The notes below the pieces were generated by a model, which saw only the letters and a program-made list of their open reading frames with translations, did not search any database and had not been told where the DNA came from. Shown one piece after another: positions 1 through 11,624 of a DNA stretch of 64,000 nt. Position 1 is the first letter of the stretch. The number at the start of each line of letters is the position of its first letter. The DNA comes from Margaritispora aquatica (lineage: Eukaryota; Ascomycota; Leotiomycetes; Helotiales; Discinellaceae). A program made the position numbers and the translations under genes. The stretch spans positions 434,001-498,000 of the forward strand of contig VJWN01000019.1 in the NCBI GenBank assembly GCA_007644065.1. Direction: 5' to 3'.

Positions 1-1427
1 TCCCTCAGGAAATCATGCTCCAAAGCCTCCGCAGCACTGATCCTCTTGGTCGGATCGAGCTCAAAGCAACGTTCCAGAAACTTGACTGCGAGCTTCTCCT
101 CCTCCCCTATCTGAACCTCAGCTCCACCCTTTCCACCTTCATTACGGCAAGTTGACCACAGGATTATCTTCTCGAGCGAGAAGCCTGCATTGCCAATGGT
201 AGGTATGGTAGTCTCAAACACAGTACCATGTTGGTGTGCGCAAGCCTTCATTCTCTTGACTCCAAAGATCGTAGCAATTTCAATCATAGCCTCGACGTCA
301 TCGGTTGAGTTGAAAAAGGGGAAACGTTTTGAAAGTATAGTAAGGAGAATGACACCGGCTGACCAAATATCGATCTTGGAACTCTGTTCTGTGCACTTGA
401 ACAATACTTCTGGTGCTCTGAACCCACGAGTTCCGGCACGATTGGCTCGCCGTGAGGGACGATTGTCGTTCTTGGGATACCCATTGGAAGGACCCATAGT
501 GGCCGCAACGCTATTGGTGATACGACGACGTCGCTCGGCCTGGCCTTCGTTACACAGACATGGCTTCGTGTCTACGTTCTCACGCTCTGCCAGTCCGAAA
601 TCCACTAACACTCCACGCTTCTTATCGGGCTCGTACAGGAAATTCGTGGGCTTAATGTCTCGATGCAGAATGCCTTTGGAGTGTACGGCTGCTAGGGCTG
701 TGAAGAGTGATCGGAAGTATGTTTGTATCTCAGGAACCTCCATCTTCCTGAAGTATTCTCTGAAGTCGGTATGTTTGAAGTAAGGAAGCACTGCAGCGAC
801 CTGATCCGTATGTCGGAAGGCAGTAATGAGAGGACAAACGGAATCGAAACCTCGAAGGTCGTTTAACAGTTCCAGTTCATTAAGTATTCGCGCAGGACTG
901 CTCGTAACATAAATTTTCTTTATGGCAACATATCTCGGTCGTCGTCTCTGCTCGGAGTATTCATCCATTCCATCTATACCGTGGGTCCGCCGTTTTTTTA
1001 ATGGTGGTGATGTCCATTTTGAACTCTCTTTTTCCTCGATGTCCCAGTCGTTCTCAAAGTGGTCGTATAGTAAGTCCTCGGCCTTATATACTGTAGAAAA
1101 AGTGCCTACAACGCGTCAGAATGGGGACAAAGCAGACATCTCAAATCACATACCTTCTCCAATTCGATTGATTAACCTGAAGCGATCTTTTATGCCTTTA
1201 AAAGTTTCCTCAAACCTCATCATATCCTCAGCAACTTGCGCGTCCACGATTTCGTCTGTAGCATCTGAACAATCCGACTCGGCATATTCCTCTGGTTCCT
1301 CTTCCTCTTCTCCCTCTATTCGCGATTCGTCCATATCCATATCCTGGTCGTCTACAGGCTCAAGTTCTTCGGTGAGGTCGTGGTGAATTGCGAATGGTCT
1401 TACGCTTCGCGATCGGACTGTAGCCAT
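1..1427 (-). CDS. CDC7: Cdc7-type protein kinase (DDK catalytic subunit), C-terminal end outside window
   Basis: Serine/threonine kinase that, with its regulatory partner Dbf4, phosphorylates the MCM helicase to fire replication origins in the nucleus. Exons are 1154-1427 and <1-1105, with a 48 nt intron at 1106-1153. The acceptor at 1105/1106 was chosen because it restores the glycine loop GEGTFSTVYKAED; the nearer downstream AG would lose GTFST. About 459 residues are visible: an acidic N-terminus, glycine loop near residue 90, AIKK lysine near 154, HRDIKPTN near 239-246, DFG near 260, then an insert of about 50 residues before APE (GTRGFRAPEVL). Inserts at this place and after the APE-linked helix (region FGVKRMK...LEKIILW) are typical of Cdc7. 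The last visible residues are kinase subdomain XI, so only the extreme C-terminus is missing. It diverges from the condensin gene. The identification is firm from motif order and inserts. Confidence 0.93.
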
Positions 1428-1734
1428 TGCACGCCGAGGTCTTGGAGGGTATTTAGGTGTTGGCTAAATTATGAGAGCACACAATCCAGAGGGACGCGAA
1501 AGATTCGATTGGATGCACTGATCCAGGTACAATTGCTTACAGAAGACAGCCGCTTGGTGGGGGTAATTAGGGCCGCTAGCAAAAAAAGGTCAGCGCGACT
1601 GGTTGTGGTGAAAATAAACAAACCGCGTTGCCCCTTGTCAACAATCAAGTCACTGAGTTTGCGACAACAATTCCACCTTGATGACGATATTGTGATGTGA
1701 AGATTCAGAGGCATATTTCATACACGCCGAAACC
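1428..1734. promoter_or_regulatory. divergent promoter CDC7 / CND1
   Basis: A 307 bp space separates the two start codons. It holds ACGCGAAA at 1494-1501, which overlaps the MCB core (ACGCG) and the SCB consensus (CRCGAAA) bound by MBF/SBF-type G1/S factors. A second GCGCGAC lies near 1587. Both flanking genes act in S/M phase, so shared G1/S control is a reasonable inference, not shown by the sequence alone. Confidence 0.5.
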
Positions 1735-4700
1735 ATGGATAATATTACTTTCGACATCAACGATGCGCTCAAGCATTACATGAGCGATCCAGCAACAATT
1801 TCAACACCAGAAGCTGACTCAAATCTCGTGGATTGCGAAAATGACCCAGAATCGCTCACCAACTCACTTATCAACACCGTCCTGAATCCAATTATCGACT
1901 CAGTTGCCGGCAACCCAGACGCGATATTAAGAAGCTCATCATTTGACTCTTTACAGTTCCTACTAAAGTGTGTTCCAGTTTCTCTTCCCTCCAGTCAAAA
2001 CTACCCCACAGAACCAGACTCTGAGCTCTTCAAACTTTCTAGATCCTCCTCGGTCCTACCTACACATGCCTTGAGCAAACTCTTCGACCTTATCATCTCA
2101 GGTCTTTCGGCGGAAGCAGACATCATACACAACGACCTCGAGACTGACGAGCAGGAACTAATTTTACACCACAAACAGCTCCTGGAAGTCTATGGATTCA
2201 TATTACAATGGACGATCGCGGCAGTCGAGACGAAAGCGGCGGAGAAATCTACAGCAGCGCCAGTAGCAAGAGGACGAGGGAAAGGTGCTAAGGCAAAGAC
2301 CGCGGCGAAAGACAAAGATGGTAACTGGGATTCTTCCACCCAGTTACAGACTGCTCTGGACATTATGTGCAAAGTGCTGAAGTTGAAGCTCTCAAAGATC
2401 TTCCTTACCACTTCGGAACGAGATACCTTTATTGGACTGCTTACAAGGCCAGTTTATATGATTTTAGAGAGCGAGCAGAGAGTCAAGAATACAGCAATAC
2501 GCATGCACGCATTCAAAGTTCTCTGTATTGCCGTGAAACATCATGGACATGGTTATGGTAGGTTTGTGTGAGATATTGGCAAGAACAATACTAATTTTCA
2601 TTCAGCTGCTCAGATATCTATCGTTCAGAATTTGACATACTTCGAACATCTAGCCGAGCCTATGGCTGAATTCCTACATATTCTCTCAGAGCAGTACGAT
2701 TATCCACAGCTTGCTGATGAGATTCTGAGAGAGTTGAGCAATAAAGAGTTCAATAGCAACGATACCAAAGGACCCAAATCAGTCTCATCATTCATCGTCA
2801 AAATTTCTGAACTCTCTCCTCGGCTGGTTATCAAGCAAATGACTTTGTTGGCAAAACAGCTTGACAGCGAGTCTTATGCTCTACGCTGCGCACTTATCGA
2901 AGTATGCGGAAATCTCGTAGCCGATCTCAGCAGGCAGGAAGAGCGTGGTGACAACCATAAGTCACAACTCAATGCCTTCTTCGATGTGCTGGAAGAGCGA
3001 TTCTTGGATATTAATCCATACTGTAGGTGTAGAACAATCCAAGTCTACATCAAGCTTTGCGACCTGGACCAAAAGTTCCCAAAACGAAGGCAGAAGGCTG
3101 CTGAGCTCGCTACCAGAAGTTTGGAGGATAAGAGCAGCAACGTCCGTCGAAATGCGATCAAACTGCTCGGAAGCTTAATCAAGACTCATCCTTTCAGCAT
3201 CATGCACGGATCTCAACTTTCGCTCAAGGAATGGACTTCTAGATTAGACGCCGTGGATGCTGAGCTAAATGCTTTGAAGCCTCCTGCGGAAACACCAGGG
3301 CTCGTGGAAAACAGAGCTGATGCAACAGTCGACACTGCTCTTCTGGATGATGCCACTGTGCTCGAATCAAGCTCGCCACAGAAGCCATTGTCTGATGAGC
3401 AGAAGATTGCTATTGTCCGTAAGGCTCAAGAAGATGCAGCTACATCAGAAGCGATCAATAAGCTCACTCTAACAAGAAGATACTACGTCGAGGCTCTCAA
3501 GTTTATTGAAGTTCTGCATGGAGCGACTCCTACTATTTGCCAGCTTCTTGGATCGAAGAACAAGAGCGAGGTCATCGAGGCCATGGAGTACTTTGAGATT
3601 GGTGATGCTTATAATATCGAACAAAACAAGCTCGGTATCCGACGCATGCTTCGTCTCATTTGGACCAAGGGCAATAGTGACGAAGGCAAGGGTGTTCAGA
3701 ATCACTTGATCGAGTGTTATAAGCGTCTTTTCTTCGAGGCTCCCGATTCATACAACGCAAATGATGCCGCCAATTATATTGCCCGAAATATGATCAGTTT
3801 GACCTTTGGAGCCACTCCTGCAGAATTGACCTCACTTGAGCAATTGTTGAGCACTATGATGAAGGCCAATCACATCTCAGATCTTGTTGTTGGCAAACTA
3901 TGGCAAGTTTATGGTGTTCAGAAGCGAGAAATTTCGAAGAGCCAAAGGAGAGGTTCAATCATTGTTCTAGGAATGTTGGCCACAGCGAAGCCCGAAATTG
4001 TTGTTGGTGAGATGGAGACTATGTTAAGGATTGGTCTTGGAAGCCTTGGACGATCAGACTTACAGCTGGCAAAATATACATGCATTGCGCTTCGAAGAAT
4101 CAATCCCACTGGTCGGCAAGCAAAGGATGCCGTGGTACAGACTGCCAAACTAGCAAACGATCATGCTATCCTTCTAAAGCTTTCAGCTGTCATCGAAATC
4201 GAATCTGATAATAAAGAATGGTACGGTGTGGCTGAACAAGCTATCAGTGCCATCTACGCACTTTCAAAACACCCTGACACGCTCTGTTCTGAAATTCTTC
4301 GAAGAAAGACCAGGCATGTATTCCAGAAGCGAACGGCAAAGACTCCCGAGCCAGAACAGCAGGGTGAGGATACACGGATGACCTCCCCTCCACTTGAAGA
4401 GCCTGTTGAATCGGTTGAGCCTGAAAACAAACTGAAGGGATCTGTCGCTCTCTCTCAGCTTTTATTTATTGTTGGCCATGTCGCCATCAAGCAGATTGTC
4501 CATCTCGAACTTTGTGAGCTTGACTTTAAGAGGAGGAAAGCCGAGTCTGAGAAAAACAAGACTGCAGCTGAAACCCCAGTAGACAAGGCAGCCAAAGAAG
4601 CAGCAGATGATCTTGACATGATTGGTGGTACCACAGAAGACGACTTCACTGAAGCGATGACGCACATCCGGGAGCGTGAGCTTCTCTACGGTGAAAATTC

Positions 4701-5490
4701 TCTTTTGGCAAATTTTGGGCCTTTGGTCCACGAGATATGCTCAAATAATACGACCTATCGGGATCGTAACCTGCAAGCTGCTGCAACACTCTGCTTGGCC
4801 AAGCTTATGTGTGTCAGCTCAGAGTACTGCGAGGCCAATCTGCCCCTGCTCATCACTATTCTTGAGAGGTCGAAAGATCCTATCACGAGATCAAATGTGG
4901 TTATTGCTCTGGGTGACATGGCAGTCTGCTTCAACCATCTCATTGATGAGAACACTGATTTCCTGTATCGCCGACTTAACGACAAGGATGCGAGTGTCAA
5001 GCGAACTTGCTTGATGACACTCACTTTCCTCATCTTGGCTGGTCAAGTCAAGGTGAAGGGTCAACTGGGTGAGATGGCGAAGTGCTTAGAAGACGACGAC
5101 AAGAGAATTGCAGATTTGAGCCGCATGTTCTTCACTGAGCTTAGCACCAAAGATAATGCTGTGTACAATCACTTTGTGGATATGTTCAGTTTATTGAGCG
5201 CAGAAAAGGATTTAGAGGAAGATTCCCTAAGAAGGATTATCAAATTCTTGGCTGGCTTTATTGAGAAGGTATGCACAATTTCTGACGTCCAACTGAGTTC
5301 CTCTGCTAACCCAAGACAGGACAAACACGCCAAACAACTTGCAGACAAGCTTGCTGCAAGACTTGCAAGGTGTGAGACAGAGAGGCAATGGAATGATGTT
5401 GCGTATGCTCTGAGCTTGCTTCAGCACAAGAACGAAGAGATCACCAAGCTGGTCTCTGGTGGGTTCAGGGTGGTTCAGGCTAATGCGTAA
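1735..5490 (+). CDS. CND1: condensin complex subunit 1 (Cnd1/Ycs4/CAP-D2)
   Basis: HEAT-repeat subunit of the condensin complex that compacts mitotic chromosomes. Exons are 1735-2557, 2606-5268 and 5320-5490, giving 1218 aa, normal for the family (about 1150-1300). Intron 1 (2558-2605, 48 nt) joins HGHGY to AAQISIVQNLTYFEHLAEP. Intron 2 (5269-5319, 51 nt) has a GTATGC donor, GCTAAC branch and CAG acceptor; it is a multiple of three without a stop, so a naive reading keeps it as 17 extra residues. Removing it gives FIEKDKHAKQLADKL followed by CETERQWNDVAYALSLL, which matches the conserved C-terminal condensin motif better. Long stretches of paired helices (for example FFDVLEERFLDINPYCRCR and SDLQLAKYTCIALRRINP) fit HEAT repeats. 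An acidic linker lies near residues 860-920. The gene is transcribed away from CDC7. Confidence 0.95.
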
Positions 5491-5892
5491 TGGAAATCAT
5501 GATGGGTCTTGGGTCCGGAATGCTGTATGGATTTCATGAGGAGTTCTGGAGGTAGCGTTTGGAGGGACCATGTGTAGGATGGCGTTCGGTGGCGCTTGTA
5601 TGGGCGCCATTTTGGATATCAGATTCTAATGTGTTGATGAATACAAACGATGTTCCCGTCACAGTTCACGAGAACTTTCTCATCCTTCTACTGCTAGCTT
5701 TTCAAATGGATGAATTGGAAACACTGAATGGAAAGATTGCTGGGGGGTGATGGCGTTAAAAGTAGATTGCTGCCTGAGGATTCAGCTGATAACCAACAAC
5801 GCTGGAGAAGGACGTTTGGAGTCATCTCCAAGTCACGAAGTCATAGCTCCGTAAGGTATTTCAAGGCGCTAAAGACACATCAAAACATCGAA
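5491..5892. other. intergenic, CND1 3' to F-box-like 5'
   Basis: 402 bp between tandem genes, presumably the CND1 3' UTR and the promoter of the next gene. Short open frames here lack any recognisable protein feature. No repeat or RNA gene seen. Confidence 0.6.
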
Positions 5893-7202
5893 ATGTCACT
5901 TCCAACAGAGATTTATGATACCGTAAGACTTTTACTAAGACAAGCTAGAGCCCGGCGCTGACATCCTCCGTGTAGATTGCGTTTTACGTCGAGTATATCG
6001 ATAATTTCGTCCTTTTCGGTAGCGGAGTCGAATATCGTCGCTACGCAGTACTGCACTACGAGTCTCGACGAAGATTAGCCATTCTACGCCTAGTCAACAA
6101 ATCTTTTTCTCATAGTGCCTCACCACGCCTATTCCGGCATATTGTCGCGACCGCTGGTGACAATGAAAGGTTGTCGCCTTTGACGAGGCTGCGAGAGCTT
6201 TCTAGAAGCCCCTATGCCATACACGTCCGTCAGATCGATATTGGATTTCAATGCTCTGGGGATCTCGCGTATGAGCATCACTCGGCATATGTGGAAGATC
6301 TTGCTCGAGTACTGCCGGGTTGCTTGGTCAGGCTTCCCAACTTGAAGGCCATCGAGTTTAAAGGCCCACCCGCGTCTTTACCTCAAGAAGAAACCAAAAT
6401 CTTCGTCAATACTGTTGTTGCAGCATTCCGTCATGTGCCTCTCTTGAATTTGACAGAACTTCATGTCAAACTCTTAACCACGCATGATTTTGAACGGCTA
6501 TTCTCCAGCAATGCTAGTTCGCTGCGGATACCAATCGAACACGTGCTACAAGGCCTTCGACATCTGGGTTTGCACGTCTCTGTGAATACAAACTATCAGG
6601 AACAACTATACTTGCAGGGGCCGGATTCCTCAGAGTATGCCGTTCTTCTTAACGAAATTCACACAGCCCATTGGTTCAAACATATTGAACTTGCTGTGAA
6701 CCTCGATTCACTTGAATTAAGCAGCACAGATATGCTCAACCTCGATAATGTCCAATTCGCTAGTTCACTCCGCCTCAAAGTCATTTCTTTAACTAGGATG
6801 GCCATCTCATCCCACAAACTCCTTTCTCTTATTGAACAAGGCAGAGATTCGATCAGAATCATTCGACTACAAGGAGTTCAGCTGACCTCAGGGTCACGGC
6901 TTCATGTTCTACGACAAATTAGTAAATTACCGCACCTACTCGACTTTAATATCAATTCATGGGAGGGCTCGCTAACAGGAAAGAGTTCTCATTTACTTGA
7001 CGTTTTGCTTGCACCTGTTGATGAACCCCTAGTTATCAAGTGCAAGGAGTCCATCGATTATTATGCGCTGGGCAATTTACAACGTCAAGTAAACACAAAC
7101 AGAGTTGCCGCCGGGTTTTCTCCGATTTCGGAACCTAGTTATCGATATCTTGGACTGCAAACTCTGAAATCTGCGTTAGCACCATCGGATTTTGGCACGT
7201 AA
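5893..7202 (+). CDS. F-box-like / leucine-rich protein of unknown target
   Basis: Exons 5893-5922 and 5976-7202 encode 418 aa. The 53 nt intron (GTAAGA donor, TGTAG acceptor) joins MSLPTEIYDT to IAFYVEYIDNF. Without this short first exon no in-frame ATG precedes the conserved part. The start LPTEIYDTI followed about 30 residues later by RLAILRLVNKSFSHSASPRL has the spacing of a fungal F-box (LPxEl...l..Lr.lsk.f...a...LF). The rest is a series of leucine-rich segments (for example LNLTELHVKLL, NLDSLELSSTDM, SLRLKVISLTRM) that suggest an LRR-like repeat domain, as in substrate receptors of SCF ubiquitin ligases. The substrate cannot be guessed. The F-box call is by pattern only and diverged F-boxes are easy to over-call. 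Tandem to CND1, with 934 bp before the next gene. Confidence 0.7.
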
Positions 7203-8136
7203 ACCGTACGCTGTAATCAAGAGAGGAGAGGATATATGCAAAGATTGAAACGCTGATAGGACAGTCAAGGAAACATTTCCGTTTCTAACGACCTAATATT
7301 ACTATAGTAACTGTTGGTGTCAAGCGGATAAACACTATGCAGTTAATCGGAGGTTGCAAATGCTCTGGTATTCCTGGGTTGATCTATTGGAAGGGTATGG
7401 TCTCAGTTGCTTTATATACAAGACAACTCACTTCTCGTCTGAGCCCAGATTTTCCTGTGATTCTCTCCATTCTTACAGGTCCAAACAGTAACCAATCTTG
7501 ACATCATTTATACCTGCACAAGCACACCCCTTGAATACCACAATCGAGGGATAGAATCATTCTCCCACAACGAGCTAATAGCAACCCCACTCTCTGTGGC
7601 AGTTAGTTTTCTTGACGAGCTTGTGCCGTTATACTGAGAGCCTCCGAGCTCTTTTGAGCATTCAGTACGCTTCCACTTCACTCTACGAGTCAAGGGTGAC
7701 ACTCGCTTCGCTAGCTACTATATATCCACAACAGTGTTTCAACATTATAGAAACAAGGTTGATTCTCCGCCGTTTTCTTTGTGCAATTTTATATGAGATT
7801 TCTTTGTCCATTCTCCCTTCACAAACAAATGAAATTGAAAGCAATCAACGGTTCCCTTTGTCTCAGCTATTAGGAGTCACCATTTGGCAACTAGATCCTC
7901 GCTCTCCAAATTTTGAAATCTCGACTCGCGGTTTCGACTTGCGAGTTGCGCTTGGTAGCCCTTAGTTCTCAATTGTAGTCGGATCGAGCAACAACATTAG
8001 CAGCGACTCACCTCGCCGTCAACACTCGCACTGACACTAACACTGGCATTTACACTAATACCAAAACCACACATCCAATCAACCTCAAACACAGTTCCAT
8101 TACTAATTTCAATTCCAAGCCCAACACCAAAACCAA
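7203..8136. other. intergenic / 5' leader of kinase gene
   Basis: 934 bp without a convincing gene. The last 150 bp before the kinase ATG are A/C-rich with repeated CAA/CACTAA words (8010-8135), typical of a fungal 5' leader. An open frame of 117 codons at 7612-7965 has no protein-like composition. Confidence 0.5.
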
Positions 8137-11100
8137 ATGGCCGCCGCAGCCGCCCTCCAAACCATCCTCCGCTACCTAAGCGACTACCCAACCCCGATCC
8201 CCAACGACCGCGTCGCCCAGCGCGGCCTCTCCGCCGAGGCGCAGCGCGAGTGGCTCAGCCGATCTCTCCAATGGCCCGATCTCTCCCCCGACAAGCAGTC
8301 CCGAAGATGGCGGCCCGTGAAGGTGCTGGGCACGGGGACGTATGGCATGGTGGGGCTGTGGGAGTATCTTGGTCGGGTGGGTGGTGAGGGTGGTGGTGGT
8401 GGTAGTGGTGGGACTGGGAATGGAGGGGGAGATGCGGATGGGAATGGAGATGAGATGGAGGATGTAGATGATACGCCGCGCTTCATCGCGGTCAAGCAGG
8501 CGAGTGGGCAGATTGAGAAGATGGCGCTCAGGTGGGAGAGTAGACTCTTGCAGCAGGTTCTGGGGGCGAGGTCTGAGCATGTGGTGAAGCTTTATAAGGG
8601 GTATCATTTGGATGCTGGGACGGGGACGGATGAGAAGAGGGTGAGTTTTTCCTCTTATTTGGTTTCTTTTGCGGGGGGTGCTCTGTTGAACGGTTGATTT
8701 GGTTTTTGGGTTCTGGGTTGAGGAGTGAATGAGAGAAGAGGATGGAGTTGGAAGAAGTATTGGTACAGACTTGCTGGGCGTGGAGTGGGAATAGCGATAG
8801 AGATGAGATTGGACTCAATGTCCAATTCTCTCACTCTTTCGGTATACTATACGTCACATCAGGTAGGTATAAGTCACTGACTCCTACTGACCCACAGGAT
8901 CCAATCCCTTTCAGCTTGTCCCTACAATACGATCCCACGGAAGAAGTAGCACGTAAGTTCCCTTTTCCCTTTTCACTTCTCTCCCTTCCATTCCCCTCCC
9001 TCCCTCTCTTATCTTCCCTCCCTTCCCCTCCCCCTTCCCAGCTCTCACCCGTCTAACAATCCCCAGGAATCTACCTCGAATACTGCCCCGGCGGGGATCT
9101 TTTCGAGCTACTCAAGATCAAAGAGAACCGCGCCGGCAACGGCACCAGCAACGGCACCAGCAATGGCAATGGTAAAGACATCCGCTTTTTTACCGAGGAA
9201 TCGCTGTGGAGGATGATGTTGTGCATGTTCCAGTCCGTGTCAGTGCTTGCGCGGGGCACGGAGGATCCCAGGCCTGAGGCGGACGTGGAGGGGTGGAAGC
9301 CGGTTGTGCAGTGAGTTCTGTGTTGGTTTGTTTTGCGTTGTTCCTTGCTCGTGGGGTTAGTTGGAAGCTAAGCTTGGGGTTGTGGGTGTGTTTCGGGTGT
9401 GTTGCTAAGTCATATGCCTGTGTAGTTTTGATACGAAGATTAACAATAGTGAGTGAACTGAACTTCGTTCTGTTAGGGATAGGTTGGGGTAGGATTGGAT
9501 CAAATGGAGCTGGATGCTAATTTTCGAAGTCATGGTTGGCGAGAAAGACGATGCTGAGCATAAGCGATATCCTCTGCTAAAACTAGTGGATTTTGGGAAC
9601 GTAAGTACCTACCTACCTCTGATCTAAATCAAATCAAATCCCAGTAGGACACATCCGCAGACATTTATTTGTTGAACTGTCTGTCCACTTAGATTCGGAC
9701 TGCATTTAATCGTACTAACATCATCTCAGGCACTTCCCATGCCTTCGAACCCAAAGGACTGGGCGAAGGGTCTGTGGGTGGATTTGACAACGCATAGAGG
9801 CACAGCGAGTTGGGGTGAGTGAGCCATGGGACGTTGGAGATCTTTCAGGGATGTGTTGTGGTGTGGTGTTGAGTGACCGTCATCAGAGGATCTCGCTAAT
9901 CGTTTTTGTCTATAGTTGCACCGGTAAAATACCCGAGTTTTCTCGCTCGAGAGATGCGAAGAGGTCGGTCACTAACAGAGAGAAGGAGCAAAGATATGAT
10001 ATCTTTCCAGAGGATTTGAGGACTTGGTAAGTGAAGACTTCAAATTTTCTTTTAGGTGGTTTCCTCGCAGTCACCCAGAACCAGAACCAATACTAACACT
10101 CCCCCAAACACCAAGAAGCAACACTAACCAACCTCCTTTCTTACCAACAGGCAAACAAGCATCTGGGCCGTAGCAGCCACTCTCTTCGCCCTCATCAGCG
10201 GCCACGAACTCGACACGACGCTCATCTCACCGCACCCCCTCCCACCACACCAACCGACAGTGTGCATGCCCTCGCGGCTCTTCAACCCATCCATTTTCCC
10301 CTACAGTAGCGCACTCATCAACCTGCTCTGCCAATGCCTCTCCCTACACCCCAACGACCGACCCGATCTCCTCTACCTCCTCTCGCACATTGGCTCCATC
10401 GTCGCACGATACGACGCCGACGCCCTGGCGGCGAACGAGCCCATCCCAACGGACCACTTCGTCGATCCAGACCGCGAAGACGCCAGATATGGTGCCCTGC
10501 AAGCCGTGGATCCAATACCGGTAACACAACCGTTCCCGCGCCCGCAGATGGTGCGGACCTTCCTGCCACTCTCGCACTGGCGCGCGGAACACGCGGACCT
10601 GACGGCAACACCGCTGTATTTCGGGGGCAGCGTCAACCCTGCCGTCATCTCGCGGCCCCCCAAGCAGGAATGGGACGCGTACCCGTTCCTGCCGCTGTAC
10701 AAGACGGGGCTGTACGGGCCCGAGCCGACGAAGACGGCGCCCTTAGTTCCAGTGCCCGTGCCGCCGCAGGTGCAGATGGCGCGGCGGGCGGCGGCGTTCA
10801 AGGCGCTGAGGCGCGAGGTCATTGCCGGTGGGGACATGGAGTTTGAGGACTGGTGGGACGAGGTGCGGTGGTGCTTTGTGCCGGTGCTGGGGGAGGTGCC
10901 GGAGGAGTTGGCGGTGGGCTTGTTTGTGAGTCGGGCGCCGGTGGCGAGGAGGCATGAGCTGTGGGCTGCAGATCCAGATACGGTTGAGAATGCCGTGAGG
11001 GTGTGTAGAGGCGAGGCGATGGTGCTGCGTCCTGGAGATGAGAGGGCGGCGTTTAGGCAGAGGCCTGGGACGGTGCCGAGGAGGGAAAGGAGTGTGTCGC

Positions 11101-11156
11101 CGGGGGTGGTGGTGGCGAGGAGGAGAAGGATGAGGAATTGGAGGGGTGTTGGATGA
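8137..11156 (+). CDS. divergent protein kinase, nine-exon model, activation-segment splicing uncertain
   Basis: Hand-built exons: 8137-8640, 8898-8952, 9067-9310, 9426-9448, 9530-9600, 9730-9814, 9916-9923, 9983-10026, 10151-11156; 679 aa, all phases consistent. Kinase landmarks: glycine loop GTGTYGMV near residue 65, a Gly/Asp-rich insert between strands 2 and 3 (about 83-110), lysine K120 in FIAVKQ, HFDTKINN in place of HRDxKxxN near 268-275, DFG at 296-298, GTASW before the APE position, then SIWAVAATLFALISG. Catalytic K, D, N and DFG are present, so it is probably active, but HRD arginine is Phe. After about residue 420 comes a Pro-rich C-terminal region of 260 residues ending in basic patches, with no domain I recognise. 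The weak point is the 8-nt exon 9916-9923 and weak GAG acceptor at 9982; see findings. GC content rises sharply across the last exon. Family and substrate unknown. Confidence 0.72.
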
Positions 11157-11624
11157 GCGGGGTGTAGTGATGAGGCTGAGTAGAGTTGTGTTTGAGTATT
11201 GTGCAAAATGATACCATGTGCTTTCTAGATTGAGATTACCCCTTTACATTCTCGCTTAACCCCTACTCGCAACGACTCTATTATTAAGTGTTAACATCTC
11301 AACGATTGAAGACATAAGCAGTATGCAAATATAACCAAATACTAGTAAATATCAAGATCGGGTGAAGTGAATAACAATGTAGCCAACTTTGCCAAATAAC
11401 TTAATTCAAAAGAGCAAGGACTTTTCTAATCCCATTATCATCATGCGTGGAAAGAGGCAACGAGAACTATCTCATGTCTCTGTGCTTCTCGCCATTGAGG
11501 TCCAATATTCGTAACATAAGAAAACAAACACATTCACAAAGAACCCAATCTACAGAAGAAGAAAGTCGATGTAGAATCACACCCAGCACAACCAAATCAA
11601 AATTGATCATACAGAGAAGAAATA
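11157..11624. other. intergenic between convergent kinase and HEM4
   Basis: 468 bp, AT-rich, presumably two 3' UTRs. No gene, repeat or structured RNA seen. Confidence 0.6.

Noticed and set aside
7612..7965. 117-codon open frame
   Set aside because: No protein-like features; sits in the probable promoter of the kinase gene.
10373..11206. 277-codon open frame on the minus strand, and other long frames in 10.3-11.2 kb
   Set aside because: Shadows of the GC-rich last exon of the kinase gene; no motif, and the plus-strand frame continues the kinase.
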